Position numbers and translations under genes: made by a program. Shown here in pieces: positions 6,948 through 13,735 of a DNA stretch of 16,218 nucleotides. The notes beneath the pieces are model-generated. The model was given only the letters and a program-made list of their open reading frames with translations. It searched no databases and was not told the DNA's origin. This DNA comes from Methanosarcinaceae archaeon (GTDB lineage Archaea; Halobacteriota; Methanosarcinia; Methanosarcinales; Methanosarcinaceae): NCBI GenBank assembly GCA_030609665.1, contig JAUWBW010000010.1, positions 1 through 16,218 of the forward strand. Reading direction: 5' to 3'. How positions within the stretch are numbered: position 1 is the stretch's first letter; the number at the start of each line of letters is the position of its first letter.

Positions 6948-6966
6948 TACTATTAAATTTAGCGCC
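6948..6966 (-). promoter_or_regulatory. Candidate promoter of the thioredoxin operon
   Basis: The minus strand reads GGCGCTAAATTTAATA, a TATA-like AAATTTAATA at 6951-6960 about 50 nt before the ATG at 6902. This is the best candidate in the 284-bp divergent interval, but the match is modest. Confidence 0.35.
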
Positions 6967-7060
6967 TAATCAATCCCATATTTTCTTTGATTATGCCTAT
7001 ACTTCTGGCTTTATCATACACCAAATATTGTTGCATTTTGAAGGATATATATTCCTAATA

Positions 7061-7120
7061 CCGGGTGAACAACACACTGCATGTGGCACATTGAACAATC
7101 AAATTTGTGCACCCGGCACA
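7061..7120. promoter_or_regulatory. Cluster of dyads between divergent genes
   Basis: Three nested symmetries occur: CCGGGTG (7061-7067) with CACCCGG (7110-7116); TGTG-G-CACA (7082-7090); and TGTGC-ACCCG-GCACA (7106-7120). They lie between the divergent thioredoxin operon and the membrane-protein gene, upstream of the TATA element of the latter. Operator function is a guess from symmetry and position. Confidence 0.35.
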
Positions 7121-7156
7121 TCAGATAAACAAATCCTATATCGTTATAATGCATGA

Positions 7157-7165
7157 ATATATATA
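7157..7165 (+). promoter_or_regulatory. TATA element for the membrane-protein gene
   Basis: ATATATATA centred about 26 nt before the ATG at 7187. Archaeal transcription starts roughly 22-27 nt downstream of the TATA centre, so the transcript should begin at or next to the start codon. This agrees with the absence of a ribosome-binding site. Confidence 0.55.
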
Positions 7166-7186
7166 CTACCGATTTTATTTTAAAAC

Positions 7187-7543
7187 ATGGAATATTTGTC
7201 GTTAGTACACAAAATTGCAATAACCGCTGCCATAACAGGGCTTTATTTTGTAATTCGTATATGGTTAAGATGGAATACTATAAATCTGGAAGTGCTAAAA
7301 GCAAGAATTTTCCTGAACAAGACGTTTATAAAAAAGAATTTGATCTATGTAACTCTTGCAACTTTGTTACTTGTCCCATATCAAGTCGTTGAATTATTTG
7401 AACATGTTGAATTTATTTCAGAGCACCACATTCTTTTTGAGATATCCGAAATAATGGAAGTTGTATCACTCATATTCCTCGTGGTATTATTATATGAATG
7501 GTTCAGTATTTTATTTGTTGGAAATAAAGATAAGTTTCAGTAA
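7187..7543 (+). CDS. Small hypothetical membrane protein, three helices
   Basis: A 118-residue protein of unrecognised family. Three hydrophobic segments are visible at about 8-26 (IAITAAITGLYFVIRIW), 53-67 (YVTLATLLLVPYQVV) and 92-110 (VVSLIFLVVLLYEWF). A basic loop (RIFLNKTFIKKN) lies between the first two and an acidic, histidine-bearing stretch (ELFEHVEFISEHH) between the last two. It is the only intact plus-strand gene in the window, placed between the divergent thioredoxin operon and the convergent UPF0280 gene. A TATA element 26 nt upstream and no ribosome-binding site point to a leaderless mRNA. A T-rich tract at 7581-7595 may end its transcript. The function is unknown. Confidence 0.75.
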   Translation: MEYLSLVHKIAITAAITGLYFVIRIWLRWNTINLEVLKARIFLNKTFIKKNLIYVTLATLLLVPYQVVELFEHVEFISEHHILFEISEIMEVVSLIFLVVLLYEWFSILFVGNKDKFQ

Positions 7544-7580
7544 CTCAAAATTACATTATTCTACCTAAAAAGAACGTATT

Positions 7581-7595
7581 TGTTTATCCTTTTTT
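7581..7595 (+). terminator. T-rich tract after membrane-protein gene
   Basis: TGTTTATCC followed by six T residues, 38 nt after the stop at 7543, in the convergent gap before the UPF0280 gene. Oligo-U tracts without strong hairpins terminate archaeal transcription. The assignment is tentative. Confidence 0.4.
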
Positions 7596-7656
7596 AACGC
7601 CAATACAATTAGCCTTAGGTGGGGCATTACCAAATCGAAGTGTTTTTTAACTGCCA

Positions 7657-8370
7657 TCACGCCTTCGTGATACACTCATACCGAACATCCGCACGCGTGA
7701 TCTCCGGTACATCGCCCCACATTCCCATATACTCCCCCTGAATAACAACCGCGCCCTTGATCCCTGAAACATCCTTTACAACATCGAATGCCTCTTCAAC
7801 AGATTCACGCCCTGTCTCTACTGCATTTCCAAGGGCGGTCGCAGCGGAATCCGCAAGTGACACATCGTCAGAGAATACAATTGCGGCATCCGCCATCCCA
7901 AAACTGATAGACGGACCGACCGTTCCTGCTGAAGTGCACACGCCTGTTATACTATCCCCTGGTTCAATAGTGAATGCAAGGTCTTTGATCGGCGATTCGC
8001 CGGCATATATTCCCATAATGACCGGACGGTCATTGATGATCGCCACATCTCCGCCGTTATCCACAATGGCATACGATGCGCCGGCATCAACCATCGCTTC
8101 AACGGCAAGTGCAGCAACCGTTCCTGCAACTGCACTCATCGGTCCGATTCCCATAGCATTTCCGGCATCGACAAGCCGCTTGACGATATCTGGTGCATCA
8201 AGTGCACAAGTGTGCGGCTCAAGTGTTATCTTAAAATAAGGGTCAGACAGGATATAGTGCTCAAGTTGTGCGCGATGTAATCGTATAGCCTCTTTGGCGG
8301 CTTCAATGTGTGACTGCTCATCGGACGAAATGGTAACAATTGTCTCTTTTAACTGAAAATGTTCTTTCAT
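7657..8370 (-). CDS. UPF0280 (COG2122) ApbE-like protein, sulfur assimilation
   Basis: A 237-residue cytoplasmic protein of the UPF0280/COG2122 family, full length. Recognisable blocks are the N-terminal KEHFQLKETIVTI, GPMSAVAGTVAALAVEAMVD (about 78-97), the VDNGGDVAI block (104-112), and GVCTSAGTVGPSISFGMADA, which resembles the flavin-binding region of ApbE proteins. The block ALGNAVETG follows. From memory, a COG2122 protein of Methanosarcina acetivorans was linked genetically to the same homocysteine/cysteine sulfur route as the DUF39 and NIL-ferredoxin proteins encoded immediately upstream here, so it is probably an accessory factor in sulfide mobilisation. It is separated from the ferredoxin gene by 104 bp containing a hairpin plus T-run, so it may be expressed apart from that pair. 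The enzymatic activity is not established. Confidence 0.85.
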   Translation of the reverse strand: MKEHFQLKETIVTISSDEQSHIEAAKEAIRLHRAQLEHYILSDPYFKITLEPHTCALDAPDIVKRLVDAGNAMGIGPMSAVAGTVAALAVEAMVDAGASYAIVDNGGDVAIINDRPVIMGIYAGESPIKDLAFTIEPGDSITGVCTSAGTVGPSISFGMADAAIVFSDDVSLADSAATALGNAVETGRESVEEAFDVVKDVSGIKGAVVIQGEYMGMWGDVPEITRADVRYECITKA

Positions 8371-8372
8371 TG

Positions 8373-8388
8373 TAACAACGTATTGTTA
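8373..8388 (-). promoter_or_regulatory. Dyad directly before the UPF0280 start codon
   Basis: TAACAA (8373-8378), CGTA, TTGTTA (8383-8388): a perfect 6-bp inverted repeat ending 2 nt from the ATG (8368-8370). It could be a repressor site or an RNA hairpin over the start, or chance. No ribosome-binding site is visible here. Confidence 0.35.
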
Positions 8389-8425
8389 AAAAAGGGTAAA
8401 TAGATGCTGGTTTGTCACCGGCATC
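8388..8425 (-). terminator. Hairpin plus T6 after the NIL-ferredoxin gene
   Basis: On the minus strand, a stem GATGCCGGT / ACCAGCATC (8403-8425, one G-T pair, 5-nt loop) is followed after 9 nt by six T residues (8388-8393). It lies between the ferredoxin stop (8475) and the UPF0280 start (8370), so it may end or attenuate the homocysteine operon transcript. Confidence 0.5.
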
Positions 8426-8474
8426 CAAAGCATAAACAATTTACATTGCGTACTTACTTACTCATAATGTGCTT

Positions 8475-8861
8475 TTAGTGTTCAAGTGTCAGTGCACCAT
8501 GTGGGCACATTTCAATACATGTTCCACACTGGATGCATTTTTCTTCATCAAGGTTTACGCTCCAGTCTTCACCAAAAGTGAATACCTTTACCGGACATAC
8601 AGACACGCATGCACCGCATTCAACACATTCATCCTCATCCCGCAATATCGGTTTATCCAATACGGAAACTTCCGCACCACGTGATGTCAGGGCATCCTTG
8701 AACTTGCTAAAATAATCTTCAGGCACATCTGCTGTGATCTCACCTTTTGTGGAATCGATATGTGCTTGTGAAATATTCAAGAGCGTACCGGTCTCAATGA
8801 TCACCTCTGCGATTATCGGTTTTACTACAATATCAGTTGCAACATTGATCTTGATTTTCAT
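8475..8861 (-). CDS. NIL-domain ferredoxin, 2x[4Fe-4S], homocysteine synthesis
   Basis: A 128-residue protein with an N-terminal NIL domain (about 1-72) and two ferredoxin motifs: C79xxC82xxC85xxxC89P and C109xxC112xxC115xxxC119P, predicting two [4Fe-4S] clusters. In methanogens this protein is the partner of the DUF39 protein in making homocysteine from aspartate semialdehyde and sulfide, where it probably supplies the reducing equivalents. The start chosen is the ATG at 8861, because a perfect GGAGGTG (8868-8874) sits 6 nt upstream; a GTG at 8870 would add three residues and lie inside that site. The ribosome-binding site lies within the last codons of the upstream gene, whose stop (8864-8866) is 2 nt before the ATG, so translation is very likely coupled. 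Confidence 0.93.
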   Translation of the reverse strand: MKIKINVATDIVVKPIIAEVIIETGTLLNISQAHIDSTKGEITADVPEDYFSKFKDALTSRGAEVSVLDKPILRDEDECVECGACVSVCPVKVFTFGEDWSVNLDEEKCIQCGTCIEMCPHGALTLEH

Positions 8862-8863
8862 AT

Positions 8864-10366
8864 CTAGCACCTCCGTGCGAGTAGTTTGCTTATGTCATCA
8901 CTCGTGATGATCCCAATCACTTGATTATCCTTGTCAACAATCGGCATCGCAGATATCCTGTTTAAGTCAAGTCTGTATGCAGCAACATCGATCGACTCAC
9001 CCGGCACTGCTGTTATCGTCTTTTTGGTCATTATGTCTTCAACCAGATCGTACCTGTCCTCTGCAACTGCTTTTGAAATATCCCATGCAGTGACGATACC
9101 GACAATGGAATTAGTATTGGATACTACCGGAAGATGGTTGAACGCACTTTCAAGGATCTTCTTTGCAGCTTCATGGACACTTGCGTCCTGTTTGATCGTT
9201 ACGACATCATCGGACATGATATCTCCGACCAATGGGGTTTCCTGAGTCTGCAACATTGGTTTTACCGAACTGTCAAGAGGCAAGCGGTCAATCGGCATAT
9301 TCACAAAGAACTCACCACGTTTGATCCAGTCCTTCAATTCCCCTGCGATCTTTCGAGCGACCTTGAAACTTGACATTGAAGATGTTGGTACCTCCTTTCC
9401 GTTTATGTCAATTGTACCGGATTTGAGTTCTTCGTATGTCACCTGCCCGAGTTTTGGACGGGCGCGGCTTTCGACTGCATAATCAAGAATGGCAGTCGAG
9501 ATGTCCGCATCGGACACCGCTGTTGCCTGTGCAACCTTTTCGTTTATAATTGGTATCGGGACACCAATTCCAAGATATAACGATGTGCCATAGCCACGTA
9601 ATATTGCAGCTCGTACATAATCAGGGTTCATTTTCTTCAGGTCGCCCTGAACCATTATAGTACCGAAACCATTGCCTGGGTCGTGCTGAGTACCTTCTCC
9701 TGTGATGTAACCCTGTGCACCGCCAAGGAATATTCTTGTTCCGGTCCCGATGGTCTCATAGTTCGGATCATTGGATATTGGTGAGAGCACACCGGCTGCG
9801 GAATATGTCGCATTGCCGAAATCAGGTAATAATGCACCCATGTATGTGTGGAGTGTGCGGTTTGAACTGTTGGTAGCGACATTGTATTTCTGATACCCGT
9901 TTCTTGGGTTCATCATCACTGCCTGGTTTATGTCATCAAGGGTAATGGTTGTATCAAGCTGCTTTCTTGGATAACAATCCGTACCATAGGCTGTCGCATG
10001 TACATCAACTGACTTGCCTCGAAGAAGATCCTCGATAACGTGAGCACCGCCGTAATCCATTCCGCGCGTCTCGGACAGTTGGGTTGCACCAATGTATGCA
10101 TCCACAGCCGCAAGTCCGGTATATGCTTCTACATCATTGAACCAGACATTTTGCATCTTGATCGGGGGTTCGGAATGTCCAAGATTGACCCATACACCTG
10201 ATGAACACATTGCACCAAAAGTACCGGTTGTAACAACATCGACTTCCTTTGCAGCACCTTCCGCACCAAATTCTGCCACTATGCCGACCATTTCCTCGGC
10301 TGTAACAACATTGACGCTTCCGTCTTTGATCCTACGGTTAATTTCATGAATAGATTTTTCGACCAT
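8864..10366 (-). CDS. Homocysteine biosynthesis protein, DUF39 (COG1900) + 2 CBS
   Basis: A 500-residue protein. The N-terminal DUF39/HcyBio domain (about 1-370) bears C54 in GAMCSSG and C131 in GTDCYPRK, matching in position the two cysteines reported (from memory) to carry persulfide chemistry in the M. acetivorans homologue. Two CBS domains follow, at about 381-436 (GDIMSDDVVTI...HLPVV...GIVTAWDI) and 441-497 (EDIMTKKTITAV...AMPIV...GIITSDDI), likely sensing adenine nucleotides or S-adenosyl compounds. The family converts aspartate semialdehyde plus sulfide to homocysteine, replacing the O-acylhomoserine route. It is the first gene of an operon with the NIL-ferredoxin. The ATG at 10366 has GAGGT 8 nt upstream. 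It ends in TAG, and a second in-frame stop (TGA) follows after one codon, overlapping the next gene's ATG. Confidence 0.95.
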   Translation of the reverse strand: MVEKSIHEINRRIKDGSVNVVTAEEMVGIVAEFGAEGAAKEVDVVTTGTFGAMCSSGVWVNLGHSEPPIKMQNVWFNDVEAYTGLAAVDAYIGATQLSETRGMDYGGAHVIEDLLRGKSVDVHATAYGTDCYPRKQLDTTITLDDINQAVMMNPRNGYQKYNVATNSSNRTLHTYMGALLPDFGNATYSAAGVLSPISNDPNYETIGTGTRIFLGGAQGYITGEGTQHDPGNGFGTIMVQGDLKKMNPDYVRAAILRGYGTSLYLGIGVPIPIINEKVAQATAVSDADISTAILDYAVESRARPKLGQVTYEELKSGTIDINGKEVPTSSMSSFKVARKIAGELKDWIKRGEFFVNMPIDRLPLDSSVKPMLQTQETPLVGDIMSDDVVTIKQDASVHEAAKKILESAFNHLPVVSNTNSIVGIVTAWDISKAVAEDRYDLVEDIMTKKTITAVPGESIDVAAYRLDLNRISAMPIVDKDNQVIGIITSDDISKLLARRC

Positions 10367-10410
10367 GTTATGTACCTCTCATAATCATGTTGGGTAATAT
10401 TCATGGAACG

Positions 10411-10420
10411 TATATATTAC
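10411..10420 (-). promoter_or_regulatory. TATA element of the homocysteine operon
   Basis: The minus strand reads GTAATATATA at 10411-10420, about 50 nt before the ATG at 10366, predicting a start near 10388 and a leader of about 22 nt that includes the GAGGT ribosome-binding site. The rest of the 175-bp gap to the kinase gene shows no gene; a short dyad GCTCA/TGAGC (10502-10517) lies near the kinase end. Confidence 0.5.
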
Positions 10421-10541
10421 TTATGGTTATTTGGATGTGTTGGTGGCTTGGTATTGTTATGAGATCTTTGCCATGAAAGAAATATTTATAGCAATATGCA
10501 CGCTCAGTCCTTTGAGCATTAATTAGCTAAACTGCATGAGT

Positions 10542-12989
10542 TCAGTCCCACTTTGGCAACGTAAAATGAATCGTTGTCCCAACCCCTTTTTCACTCTCAG
10601 CCCATATTCGTCCCTTATGTGCTTCGACTATAAGTTTGCTGATATGCAAACCCAATCCCGTCCCCCCATATCTGCGCCTTGTAGAAGCATCCCCCTGATA
10701 GAATCTCTCAAATAAATTATCTATCTGCTCTTGACATATCCCAATACCTGTGTCACTCACCGCAATATGCAGATTATCACCATCTTCGTGTGCCGTTATC
10801 GCAATCTCACCGGATGGTGTGAATTTAATTGCATTACCGATCAGATTTATCATAACCTGCATCATTCGGTCTTCATCTGCCTGAATGAGAGGTAAATTGT
10901 CAGACAATTCCTTTTTGATAGTGAGATCATTCCTCTTGATCTGTGGAAGCATATCCGAAACTGACTTTTCAATGACATTAGCGATCTGGAGAGGTTTGAA
11001 TGTATATTGCATCCTTCCAGCTTCTTCAATACTCAAATACAAAATCGAATCGATCAAACGTTCAAGCCTATCAGCATTGCGCATAACAGTATCAACAGCT
11101 TTTTTCTGCTGCTCATTGAGTTCGCCTAATGTGCCGGCACTTAATACCTCACTATACCCCTCGATCGAAACAAGAGGTGTTTTAAGTTCATGGCTTACGT
11201 TAGATAAAAATTCATCCTTCATTTTATCAAGGGATTTGAGTTCTTCGTAGGCTTTTTTCGTTTCTTCGAACAAACGTACGTTTTCAACTACAATTCCGAC
11301 CTGATTGCCGATGGATACCAGCAGGCGCATATCCTTTATGCTGATCTCGCGCTCTGCTGGTACCGACATAGTGATAAAACCAATTACTTTTTCCCGCGAA
11401 CATAACTGGAAGATCACAACTTTTTCAATGCCATATTCTGCTGCCTTAACCGTTTCGTAACCATGCGGTGGTTCTTGTGTAACAATAGGCTCTTGCGATT
11501 TCAGTATCGCTGCAACAGTCGGACTGTCAAGCGGTATGCTACGAACCTTTTTTACAAATTCATCTGGAAAGCCCTGCTGTACATGTAGAACCGCCTCACC
11601 GGCATCTTCGTCTATTAAATAAATCTCACCCGCTGCAATCTTAAGAAAATCGAGTGTCTTCTTAAGAATTCCGTTTAAGAGTTCATCAAGTTCAAAGGAT
11701 TGGGTTGCAATTGTTGCGATAGAATACATAGTAGATAGGTTGCGGTTTATCTCAAGTGTCTCATTTTTGGATGAGATTAGCTCACCTATTGTATTCTGTA
11801 ATTCCATTGCCATCGCATTAAATGAGTCAGCAAATTTTCCAATCTCATCCTTTGTTCCCACGTCGATTTTCTCAAATTCACCTTTAGCTATGGCTTCTGT
11901 ACCACTGATCAACTTATTAATAGGTTGGATGATGCCTTTGGCATAATAACGAGATATGAACATGGAAAGTACAAAACCTGATAACAGGTAAAAAAGATAT
12001 ATTCCCAGTATCCTGAGTCCGGAATCGGTATATGGCTGTTCCAGGATTCCCACGTAAAGTATACCTATGATCTCACCGTCAAAGTTCCTTATCGGTTTAT
12101 AGGCAGTAACATACCATGTATTTACAACAAAAGCCCTGTCTTTCCAGTATTCACCGCCTTCAAGCACTGCTTCATTAACTTCCTGGGACACTCTGGTAGT
12201 TATTGCCCGCTCTCCTGTGTCTGTGAGAACATTGGTAGAGATCCTGAAATCTTCTTGAAAGATAGTAGTTGTGCCCATGTCCCTGCCACCATAGATCTCG
12301 TCCTTATACAAAGCGTTCTTTATTTCATCCACGATCTTATAATCGCGGTTTATCAGATCAGCCCCGTACAGTACGCCAATCACATTGCCGTCGTCGTCAT
12401 GGATGGGTGCGGCTGCAATTAATACCATGCCCGACGTAGAGTTGTCCTCAGGTCTTGGTTTTGCTTTAGGGGTGGGAGTGAATTCCATATATGCCTGATC
12501 AGCCAGTGATCTATTCTCCTTTAACAGTTCTTCACGCGTTATTATTTCGACGGACGATGCTGTCATACCGGTCAATGCATGAGAAACCAGATCGTTGTCT
12601 GCCATGGAGTCACCGAATAGTGCAGGATTTCTTGCCCTGGCCACAACAATACCATTATTATCGGTAACAGTAAGGATGTCAATTTTATCACTGAACTTTT
12701 TATAATAGATATCATCAAGATTCTGGCGAAGCATTGCAGAATCATTAGAGAGAAGTGGATCACGTATACGCGAAAAACCTGAAGTATATACTACTATATT
12801 CTCTGTTTGGATTAAATAATTTTGAAATATGGTATCAGCAACGTCCAGATCATGGACAACATCATCCTGAATGTTGGTTTGAACAAAATCATTGAATAAG
12901 TATGCCCCAACTCCCCCGGCAATTAAAAAGGATACCAGAAGTACCACCAAAAAACCAAATATCAGTTTTTTTTCAATAGTGCTCCACAT
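10542..12989 (-). CDS. Cache-HAMP-GAF sensor histidine kinase
   Basis: Membrane kinase of 815 residues. Membrane helix 1 at about 11-32; extracellular Cache region (Cache_3-Cache_2 type) about 33-325, with the typical GTTTIFQEDFRISTNV, AFVVNTWYVTAYKPI and GILYVGILE blocks; helix 2 about 326-347; HAMP about 350-402; GAF about 420-570; HisKA with H600 in SNVSHELKTPL, the common bacterial-type H-box; HATPase with N-box INLIGNAIKF, DTGIGI, and GGTGLGLHISK. It would sense a small external ligand and phosphorylate an unknown receiver. Its first ~410 residues are close to 90% identical to the next kinase (13063-15294), but everything after SSKNE is unrelated in arrangement. The ATG at 12989 has GAGGT 9 nt upstream; a BRE/TATA promoter lies in the duplicated spacer before it. 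Confidence 0.93.
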   Translation of the reverse strand: MWSTIEKKLIFGFLVVLLVSFLIAGGVGAYLFNDFVQTNIQDDVVHDLDVADTIFQNYLIQTENIVVYTSGFSRIRDPLLSNDSAMLRQNLDDIYYKKFSDKIDILTVTDNNGIVVARARNPALFGDSMADNDLVSHALTGMTASSVEIITREELLKENRSLADQAYMEFTPTPKAKPRPEDNSTSGMVLIAAAPIHDDDGNVIGVLYGADLINRDYKIVDEIKNALYKDEIYGGRDMGTTTIFQEDFRISTNVLTDTGERAITTRVSQEVNEAVLEGGEYWKDRAFVVNTWYVTAYKPIRNFDGEIIGILYVGILEQPYTDSGLRILGIYLFYLLSGFVLSMFISRYYAKGIIQPINKLISGTEAIAKGEFEKIDVGTKDEIGKFADSFNAMAMELQNTIGELISSKNETLEINRNLSTMYSIATIATQSFELDELLNGILKKTLDFLKIAAGEIYLIDEDAGEAVLHVQQGFPDEFVKKVRSIPLDSPTVAAILKSQEPIVTQEPPHGYETVKAAEYGIEKVVIFQLCSREKVIGFITMSVPAEREISIKDMRLLVSIGNQVGIVVENVRLFEETKKAYEELKSLDKMKDEFLSNVSHELKTPLVSIEGYSEVLSAGTLGELNEQQKKAVDTVMRNADRLERLIDSILYLSIEEAGRMQYTFKPLQIANVIEKSVSDMLPQIKRNDLTIKKELSDNLPLIQADEDRMMQVMINLIGNAIKFTPSGEIAITAHEDGDNLHIAVSDTGIGICQEQIDNLFERFYQGDASTRRRYGGTGLGLHISKLIVEAHKGRIWAESEKGVGTTIHFTLPKWD

Positions 12990-13735
12990 ATATATTCAAC
13001 CTCAAACCCTATATTATAATAATTTATTCATTTCTATTTATAAATTTCCTATTGGAACCGAGTCAACCTTTCCTGACAGTCACCCAAAACACACTCCCCT
13101 GTCCTGCAGGGTTATCCTCAACACCGACCTCTCCCCCATGTAACATGATAATTTTCTTGACAATTGCAAGACCAAGCCCTGTTCCTTTAACGCCACCTTT
13201 GCCCACACGCTTGAACCGCTCAAAAAGTTTAGGCTTATCCTCATCAGAGATGCCTTCACCAAAGTCGGTTACTGTTACTTTCCACTCTTCACCCGAATCA
13301 AGTATATCAATAATGATTTTGCTTTCCTCCGGACAGTACTTTATGGCATTGGACAGCAGATTTGCAAATACCTCCTCAATAACCGGATTTACATTCGCGG
13401 GATATATCCCCTCAGCAGCAAACTCAAGTATCATCTGCTTTTCTTTAAGCTTTAGTCTGAAGTTTTCCACGACTCCTTTAAAGATGGTACCAATATCCAT
13501 TTCTTCAAACTCAAGTTCTTCAACTGTCTCCAGCTTTGCGAATTTAGCTGCGATTTCAATCATGTCAATAATTTTTTTATTATTTCGTTCAATTGTTTGA
13601 AGTGCGCGGATTTTTTTCTCGTCCTCTTCCATATTAAGCAGCACTTCAGCATACCCTTTGACAATGCCAGCAGGATTTAACAGGTCGTGGCGCAGAATAT
13701 CTGTAAAAAGGTCTTTGAGCTCATTGGAACGCTTT
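11765..13735. repeat. Direct repeat, downstream copy (offset 2305 bp)
   Basis: This stretch matches about 14070-16040 at a constant 2305-bp offset. From 11871 to about 13143 I see no indel and over 90% identity (checked at the HAMP edge, both starts, the spacer and the stop). Outside that core the match drops to about 80% but keeps the offset. It spans the Cache-HAMP half of one kinase, the 73-bp spacer and the catalytic half of the next. Confidence 0.8.
13036..13049 (-). promoter_or_regulatory. BRE/TATA promoter of the Cache-GAF kinase
   Basis: The minus strand reads GGAAATTTATAAAT, a strong archaeal BRE plus TATA match, about 50 nt before the ATG at 12989. It predicts a start near 13014 and a leader holding the GAGGT site. 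The same sequence occurs before the neighbouring kinase (15341-15354). Confidence 0.65.

Noticed and set aside
6935..7156. 73-codon plus-strand frame in the divergent interval
   Set aside because: No ribosome-binding site or promoter, no recognisable motif. It runs across the dyad cluster and ends just before the TATA element of the real downstream gene.
7757..8239. 160-codon plus-strand frame opposite the UPF0280 gene
   Set aside because: Low-complexity alanine/serine/proline composition and complete overlap with a well-supported gene; antisense shadow.
10502..10517. GCTCA/TGAGC dyad as the terminator of the kinase array
   Set aside because: Only 5 bp of stem and no T-run in the minus direction.
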